Positions 56,301 through 64,000 of a stretch of DNA of 64,000 nt are shown piece after piece. The stretch is taken from positions 45,202,942 to 45,266,941 of the forward strand of contig OX381704.1 of the NCBI GenBank assembly GCA_947462335.1, written 5' to 3'. Every line of letters starts with the position of its first letter. The first letter of the stretch is position 1. The notes under the pieces are model-generated. The model ran no database searches and was not told the origin of the DNA. It saw nothing but the letters and a program-made list of their open reading frames with translations. A program made the position numbers and the translations under genes. Source of the stretch: Harmothoe impar (taxonomy: Eukaryota > Annelida > Polychaeta > Phyllodocida > Polynoidae).

Positions 56301-58151
56301 CACACCCTTTGATATCTCAGACATGGCTCACTGGGGAGAGATGACAAGGTAGACCACCAGCATGAAGGCCCAGGCCTGCGCATATGGGCAGCGGCTGCCA
56401 ATACAGCTTTATTAGCGACAATCACAGTATTCCATCTAGTAACCCCTCAAGTTTTGTCGCCTTTCAAATTCCGGTATGCCCATTGTTATTATGGAAGCAT
56501 CCCGCTGAAGTTATTCTACTCCTTCATGCCCCCATCAAGAAGGTCCCCACTAACACAGTGGTAGCCTGTATCGCCGACGATATAAAATGAATGGTAGAAA
56601 ATGCGATATTAAACTGACACTGGTGTCAGTATAGTTTACAAACATCCCTCAAAGGCTGAAGACAAATATTGGGGGACAGATTTTACTAGCAGCCTACCAC
56701 CATGTCCCCCTTACACTAATGACAAATTAACTGGTGTAATTATGACAATGGTGTGTGCATGATCTGCAGGTTGTGTGTAGAATCAGTGCGGGTTGAGGCT
56801 GTCACGCACACACATGTGTAGGAGGTCAATACCCCCTGTAGTACATGGGATGCGTTAGTGAAGGTGTTTTGGCCGAAATGAAATAAAATGTTAATTTCCA
56901 ATGGTACTGATGTGATCCCTCATATATGTTGACGTTTTGAGTACAATGATATTGTAAATTGCCGTCCAATGCATTACCTCAACTCCCAAATTATAGTTTA
57001 TATTTCCCACAATCACCTGTCCTGTTTATATTAGGGTAAGGGGTGTAAGTAAAATAGATTTAACATTGGGGACACTTCTGGGATAAAGTGGCAAGCAGGT
57101 GAGGTATTGTGGGTGAGGTAGGGATACAAGTGGTCAAACAGGGGGTTGTGGATCCTCCAGTACAGGCAGCAGACGTAGTAGGCAGCTGGTGTGTGTAACA
57201 TCAGAGATCAGGTTCCCAGCTCAACACCCAGGGCCTTTTTTGGGGTCAACTCAGTTAAAATGCTGCCTGCTCCCTCCACTCTGCATGTGCAGTACAGGGG
57301 GTGGGTGTCTGTGACCCAGACAGCCTGCCTTCATGACGACTGGTGGTGGAGGTGGCCGTCAAATGGACAGTACAGCTTTCCTGTTAGCATTCCATGCCTC
57401 CGGGGGATCTCCCTCCCCCACCCACCCAACCCCCACCCCACCTACTGCACTGTATTATGTGTCTGTGGCCGGAGGACGTCAGAATGTGTGACTCTGGCGG
57501 AGGGGGAGTGGTTCATCTGAGTGCACAGCTATAATTCTAACTTATAGACACTTGGAGGTATTTCACGTGAATGTGTGTGGGTTTTTATCATTGGTCAGAG
57601 GTCGCTGCATTGTTACATTGTTTTGTGTGGTTTCCCACTGTCCTGAGAGTTGTGGGACACTCCCTCTTTGCAACTGTATGTTGTCTATATTAATTAGTAA
57701 ACAGAGGACCCATTTTGTGTAAGCTCTGCCAGCCTTGGTAAGCGGGTCACATAGCATTATCACAATGTATATGTACATTGTATATGTAATCCATACCAAC
57801 ATACAGTTGTATACAATTGAATTGGACAAATCTGTCCAAACCACATTTTAAAACGCCATGTGGGTGATTTGTATAATTCTGCTGAATTGCCTGAATTCAA
57901 ACAGATGAGTTGCAATACTTCACATGGGACTATTCGCTGATATTAATAATGCTTCAAGTAAACATGTTTCTTATATTTTTAAAGCAGCTCTAAGGTGTGC
58001 TTCACTACACACCTGTAGGCTTAACCAGACAGTCTAACCTAACCCAGTTGCCAAGTCTGGCCATCAGCCTGCCATACTTCATCATGTACAACATACACTA
58101 TATGTAACAATAGCCACATTGGATCACCCCAGCCTCTGAGCTGTCGCCATG

Positions 58152-58189
58152 CACGTCAGTTTCACGTCAGTTTCACGTCAGTTTACGTC
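58152..58189 (+). repeat. 11-bp tandem repeat with CRE half-sites
   Basis: Three units of CACGTCAGTTT followed by a partial TACGTCG. Each unit has ACGTCA, the half-site of cAMP-response elements. Confidence 0.8.
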
Positions 58190-59830
58190 GTGGTGACGCC
58201 TTTGTTGTGCTGCAGTGGGGCATAGCGTTCCACCACCACCTAGAAATAGAGGACTGTGAAGTGAGATGGATATCAGAGAGTGAAGGCTAAACTTAGCCAC
58301 CCACCCCTCCCCCTCCTCCAGGCCCTACTGCCTCCACCACACCTCCATAATCTGGGACTCACTTTGCCTCCAGAGGCTGGTGAGGTACTGGGTGAGGATC
58401 CTACACTCAGGGACTACAGCAGTCAGAGAGCAGAGGAGGGGGAGGGGCAGGTGCACAGGTAGTCCTGCTATCCTCATACTGCAACGCAAACTGTGCAGAA
58501 TGGTCTGGCCTCTTACGAACTCGAACTAGACTAGCCTCGTTCCATATTAGTCTAGTGGGGGTTGGGTGACCCCCTCCCTCTTTTTTTCTTTGGGCGGGGA
58601 GGTTTTCGGTTTTCATCTGTTGAAAGTCCATCATGCTTTCCTTTTTTCGATGGTGCTTATTTCCCTCTCCTCTCGGGCTCCTTCCCTTCTGCTATTCACA
58701 CTTTTTCATTTCAAGCTACCAGCTGCGCCCTTGGATAAGCTAAATTTGACAGATCACCTGGATCATTAATGTCCAGTCAATACCTGCAGTGCGCCGAGTA
58801 TATCTGTACGATTAATATTCCGACTCCTGAGACCCACGGTTATATAACCTCTATTATTATCGGCCCCTCCCTTCCCCAACCCGGGCTCCAACCTCATTTA
58901 ACCTTCCCTCTATTCTAGAGCTGCCTGTACAAAAAGCAACAACTGCCTGACTGACAGTCCTACTGTGTCCTCTCCTATACGTCACATCACTAGGACAAGA
59001 ATGCACCTCCCCCCCCCCCCCCCCTGACCACACACACATTTCCCACTGCGCCACCTTTCGGGCAGGTGTAGTATTAAGACTGATGACCTTTTGTAGTTGG
59101 CATGGTAACTAGGGAGGCCATGCCCCCCCTCCCCCGACCCTCAGGTGAGCAGGATGATCTGTGTGTGAGGTTGGCTACTGTCAGTCAGTCAGGTGAGAAT
59201 GGAGAGAGGGGACAGCAGCTACACCCTTACCGTCCATGTATCTCAATCCCCAGAGTATCACCACCTAGAGATAACCAAATAACCCTGTGCACACCCCAAT
59301 CCCCAGGGCATCAAAGGTGTGGACTACTCACTTCGCCATCCTCACCATGCCCTAATCCATGTTCTCTCGGGTATTATGTAATTATATGATAGAAAAATTC
59401 GGCAAGAGGTCCTGACTTTTCTTATTATAAATACTAGTATGGTCCCAGTCTGGTTTCTCGAGGGGCCAAGGCCATTTAGCCTGGTGTATAGACATCCACC
59501 TGTTATCAATGCCGAAACAGTGAATACGATACTAGAACATGTAATATGCATTGCCTTTCTAAATCCCAATTTTGCATTCCTGTGGGACAATGGACGTGCC
59601 ATATGATAAAGCCCTACTACATCCCTGCTGCAGCCGCTGTGGATGCCTCCACAGTGGTGGGAGTATGGAGGCAGCTGGAGGTATGTTTACCTTGCATATG
59701 ATAGCCCTGTGTACACAGACACTTCACTAAGGCCGCCTGATGAGACTGATGTGTGCAGGTTATCTCCTGTTGACTGACGCTCTATTTACATCATGGGTTG
59801 TTATATTCTAGGTAGAGCTTATCATATAGA

Positions 59831-59948
59831 CCCCCATGTATTAGTGCAGGAGGTAATACTTCCATATTGAGGAAATACCCTTCTTACTATAGACCGCCAT
59901 ATATTAGTGTAGGAGGCAACACTTCCATATTGAGGAAATACCCTTCCC
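59831..59948 (+). repeat. Two tandem 62-bp units
   Basis: Units begin ACCCCCATGTATTAGTGCAG and ACCGCCATATATTAGTGTAG and both include CACTTCCATATTGAGG or a one-base variant and GAAATACCCTT. Roughly 90 percent identical. Confidence 0.8.
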
Positions 59949-61847
59949 ACAAAACTCTCTAGCATTGTTCCACATTGGACGGCACACGTGATACCAATAT
60001 GTGTAAGCCTACACAGCAAGATATGTACTGGTTATATATGGGGGGATGCATTGTCATTTATATCCCCTTTTTTAATATATATCCTTACTACTTTTGGTAT
60101 CACTACATGATACAAGTCATATAAAAAAATGGCCATGTACATCTGTTGATGTAAATACAGTAAGGCACATGAGGATTTCCCTACCCATCGCCGTGCAGTG
60201 ATCTGCAGGCCTAGCACCAGAGGTAAATCAATACCCAATACAACACGACAACCACCAAGGGTGTGGCAGCCCATCTCACACCTAACAACACCCCACCCTG
60301 AGTCATCGCCACCAGTCTATTACACACACACAACAATGGACAAACCAGCCAAGTCTGTTCAATGCCCATCACTCTAAACTAAAGTAGTTTTTAAAGAAAA
60401 TATATCAACTGACAAAGATCCCTGCTGATTTTTTTTTTCAAGTGAGGTCAAGATCAAAGGCAACACTGAAGGGGTGGATGCATGCCCCAGGGATGCACCC
60501 CTTCACTTTCTACTCTGCCCCACAAACACCTCTACCATGCCCTACCTACAAAGTGAAGGTAGCCCACTGGGGGTGGGTGCTACATAGTAACGGCAGTTCT
60601 ACACCTGTTGGGGGTGATTTCCCACCCCAGTGAGCTCAGCCTGATCCAGGTAGCAAGGTGAGAAGTAAAGTGGGACCAGCGAGCAGCTAGGGGTTTGGGG
60701 AGGTGGGTGGGTAGGGTGAAGGGTTAGAGGGTGAACTAAGGAGAATGAGGTTGCAATCATTATGGTGCCATTGGGATAGGCTCCTTTGAAAATCAGGGTG
60801 AGATTTCGTAACTCTGTAAATTTGTAAGGAATTTAGGAACTTTCTCTGAATTTCTATGTAAGTATGTTTTGCTAGAGTAAATTTATGGTCTGTCTAGCTT
60901 TCCTTAGACCAAATATGTCCCCATATCATGAGCATGGATTTTGGTAATCATTATGCTAAGCATGACCTATATAAAATAGTTCCCCCGTTGTATTCCATCA
61001 ACTCTGGAACTGTGGATGATCTCTTCAATTTCTGACTACATATTATTTATATAGTTGTAGTTAAATAGCCATAACTCTCTAGATCCATCCATGGGGTAGC
61101 ACTTCACATATTGTGTGGGTACCTTGGCCCTCCTCCATGCACCCAGTATATCATACCTAGACAGCCCTATAAGTTATAACCAGCTGGGAGGAGGAGGCTC
61201 TACCCAGCAGTATTCACCTACATCCAACAGGACTGATCACCCAGGGGTCACTCTCTAGGTGGTGGGTGGAGGCTTATTGCCTGCTCAGCTGCTAACTGGT
61301 GCCCCGGACCAACCTTATATACTCTGGCAACCAGCAATGTGGAAAGAGAAAGCTCTGCGTAAAGTCTGATCTAAAGTCACTATTAGGTGGGTGTGGGTGA
61401 AATCACTTTATTCCGTTTCAGAACATGGTCGAGAATTTTGCTGTGCTAAATTTGTCAGCATCAGATTTTCTACATCAGGGTAAATACTGTACCGTATACT
61501 CAGAGTACTTTGTTATTTACAGTGACAACTGATATTACCCAAACCAGTACTTAAGGGGTAACCAGTGGTATTGTATACCATGGAGCCCAGTGTACTGAGG
61601 TATTTTCTATACTGTATAGAAGTTGCTGCTCCCCCTCTCCTGTAGGTGTGACACACAGGAGTGGGTGGTGGGGTGCTGTGTGTATAGGGACAAGGCATTA
61701 CTGGTCTCCTCTGGGGGCTGACCCGGGGCCACCAGGGTATTAGTATACACCTGTATACAGGTAGGCAGTCTTTTTAGGCCCGTCCCCAAGGAGGAAAGTG
61801 TAGGGCTATGGTGACCCACAAGGACAATGTCAAGGCACTTTCAGTAT

Positions 61848-61997
61848 TACCCCTTTCATGACAGCATGATTCCTCAAGCTTTCCTATTCAATAGTCCTCA
61901 CAATGTATCAAGCTCGTCAGATCGACATGATGCATGAATGCAGCATCGGCGAATTACTCGTGGTGTATGCAATCGTGATGCTGCAATCCAGGGTTAA
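61848..61997. repeat. GCAT-rich TTAA-bounded repeat, copy I
   Basis: ACCCCTTTCATGACAGCATG at the left, GACATGATGCATGAATGCAG inside and CAATCCAGGGTTAA at the right. Same order of motifs as copy E. Confidence 0.5.
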
Positions 61998-64000
61998 GCC
62001 TGATGGATGAGAAACACTATTCCATATGATTAAACAATATTATGTTTACATCCTGGTTAAATAGGAACTGCATTCAGACCTATTACACATTAACTCTGGA
62101 TTGTGCATGGTACCTACATATGATTTATATTGTCACCTTGCTTTATTTGTTCATAATATATATGAAGCAGATTCTCTGATATATTAATATGGAGTGTAAT
62201 CCTAGTTAGATAGGGACACTATACATACAGAGAGTACAGAGGGTGACATCCCACTCCCACCTTCAGATGACCTTTAGTAAATCCCTGTATCATCAAGTGG
62301 GTTATCAGGGGGATAGGTGTGACCTGGTTTAGATGACCTTTTCAACCTGTAGCTTTGGTAGGATCTGTATACATGTTTGATGGTGGATTGATTTGTGGCT
62401 GCCGTCAGTATCAGTGTGATTGGCCGTTTACATGAATCAAATCCATCAGCAGTATTATTTACAGATGAGGCCGTTCTTAGGTGGCCAATTGACCGATGCC
62501 AGGATGTCAGTGCATAGATAGAATATATCAAGATCTACCTCTGCATTAAATTGGAGAATTTCAAGCAATACATTATGCAGAATCATTACAGATACTGAAT
62601 CTGGGATGTCCGATTTTTACACTGTGACCATTGCATCTACCCATGTAGCCTAGCTACCCAAACAGTATATTATGTAGACCTACGAGAGACCCGAATACCC
62701 CTGAGATGTATATGAGAGCTGCATTGTGTTGTACCAATAGTGTAAACTAGGTTAATAGCACTGATGAGATGGCTCCATCCCACCATGTCACTACCACCAA
62801 CACTGGATCCCTGACACTCCACACCATGAACAACACCCATTGTAAGGTTACCACAGGACAGCATTGTTGGAGCCAGTCCCTGAGAACAGGAAACTGCAGG
62901 GAGTGAGGGCATAATTAGTACAGTGAGACCTGAGGCTAGTCCAATCACGGAGGTCACGCTATAGGTGTGGAGTACCTCAGCTAGACGTGTTCATGTATTG
63001 TACAATATTGTATTTTTAAGATAAATTTCCAAATGCTATTAACTCCCAATATTGTGCTTAATCAATTAAACCTATAATTTTGAAAAGGGATGGAAACATC
63101 AAATCGTGAATAAAGAACTAGATGTTTAAATGAGATCCTTGGATAAGGATAACTAATAGCAGGAAATATATATGGGACAGGATTGCCATGGTACTGTCCT
63201 ATACAATGTATATGATTGAGTTTGAGCTACGTTTTTCCACTACTTCCAGACGAAGGTTAATTGGTTTTCTCCCATGCCCGTTAGCCACCAAGGCACCAGG
63301 ATTATGACTGGAGTGGAGATGCACCAAGTCTACACCAATCTATCTAGATCACAGTCACTAGACAATCAATAGCAGAGTAGATTATTTCCCATCGCACACA
63401 TCCAAGTCGGGATGTGATAGGGTTGGATGGTAACCGCATGCCCCAAGGCACCTCATCATTTACACTACTTATTTGTATTCCATCAATCAATTGTCGACAT
63501 TTAATTAGGTCTTATGAAGTTATTCATGTAGGTTCTTTTCATGGGGAGTGTGCTTAGTTATGATAATGCTGATTGAAATTCGGTTTTCCTGAAACTAATC
63601 AACACATTTTGGAGGTGAAATCCTGCAAAACTAATCGATCAAGTTTCAATCATCCCATGAGTTCCAGAATCAATGCCTCGCTGTGCATGTAGGGGGATCA
63701 GAACATGGAGGGCTGGTCACCATGGAAACTGGTAAACTTCTCACGGTGTTGGGCAATCTTGTAATTGATGATTCACACCCAACCTATCACTGCAGATTAA
63801 TTAAATCTGGTTATTAACTTAGATTATCAACAGCTGTTATTTCTTTCAGTAACGTGTTGTGTTTGGTAAAACCAGGTTGTTCACTTGCAATGTGTGGGTG
63901 TGGGGCTTCTTTTATTCCCTTTACTTTTTTTTAAATATTTTACTTGCAATGTATGAAACTGCAAACACATTTGTTTTATGTTATTCCTGAAGTATGTACT
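61998..64000. other. Intronic spacer to window end
   Basis: AT-rich with an X-box-like GTCACCATGGAAAC at 63716-63729. I see no exon and specifically no first filamin coding exon on the minus strand. Confidence 0.5.

Larger units (their letters stand above)
53400..61847. other. Intronic spacer with small tandem repeats
   Basis: Contains G10 at 53737-53746, (GATT)n at about 56049-56064, three 11-bp repeats at 58152, C16 at 59009-59024 and two 62-bp units from 59831. No recognised exon, RNA gene or bounded transposon. Confidence 0.5.

Overview
This is a window of animal (metazoan) nuclear DNA. It is AT-rich and intron-dominated, with canonical GT-AG splice signals, many short non-autonomous DNA transposons and microsatellites, and no open frame above 209 codons. 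Frequent TACATGTA-type words, long C/G homopolymers and fragments resembling 'TTTAACGTCC' repeats suggest a marine invertebrate, perhaps a mollusc or other lophotrochozoan. That placement is an inference from sequence texture and is weak.

The one gene that can be identified is a filamin on the minus strand. Four exons lie at 7416-7534, 4399-4528, 1746-1843 and 300-447. Spliced in that order, with matching phases, they encode the last helix of the first calponin-homology domain (CH1), the CH1-CH2 linker, the whole second CH domain, and the start of the hinge into the immunoglobulin-like rod. The gene runs off the left edge (rod domains). Its first coding exon, with the start codon and most of CH1, is not in the window. 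If it lies upstream as in vertebrate filamins, the intron above 7534 is longer than 56 kb and most of this window is that intron.

Layout from left to right: 1-299, partial intron; 300-7534, the four exons and three introns. Within this part, 1844-2306 is a CpG-rich, stop-free, in-frame 5' extension of exon 1746-1843, a candidate alternative first exon. A 35-bp inverted copy of part of exon 300-447 lies at 2542-2576. From 7535 to 64000 the sequence looks intronic and is filled with repeats: two near-identical TTAA-flanked 1.3-kb elements in opposite orientation (9305-10615, 13069-14371) with a 107-nt hairpin and a 464-bp MITE between them; a 2.1-kb element with perfect 28-bp inverted termini and ten copies of one 17-bp motif (16031-18135); further MITEs at 21195, 32628 and 37439; a long (TA)n tract at 39472; and about nine copies of a GCATGATGCAT-rich, often TTAA-bounded short repeat.

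No convincing second gene, tRNA, rRNA, CRISPR array or intact transposase was found. The most interesting biology is how the filamin actin-binding-domain exons may be alternatively started or structurally masked, and the set of apparently undescribed non-autonomous elements in the giant intron.
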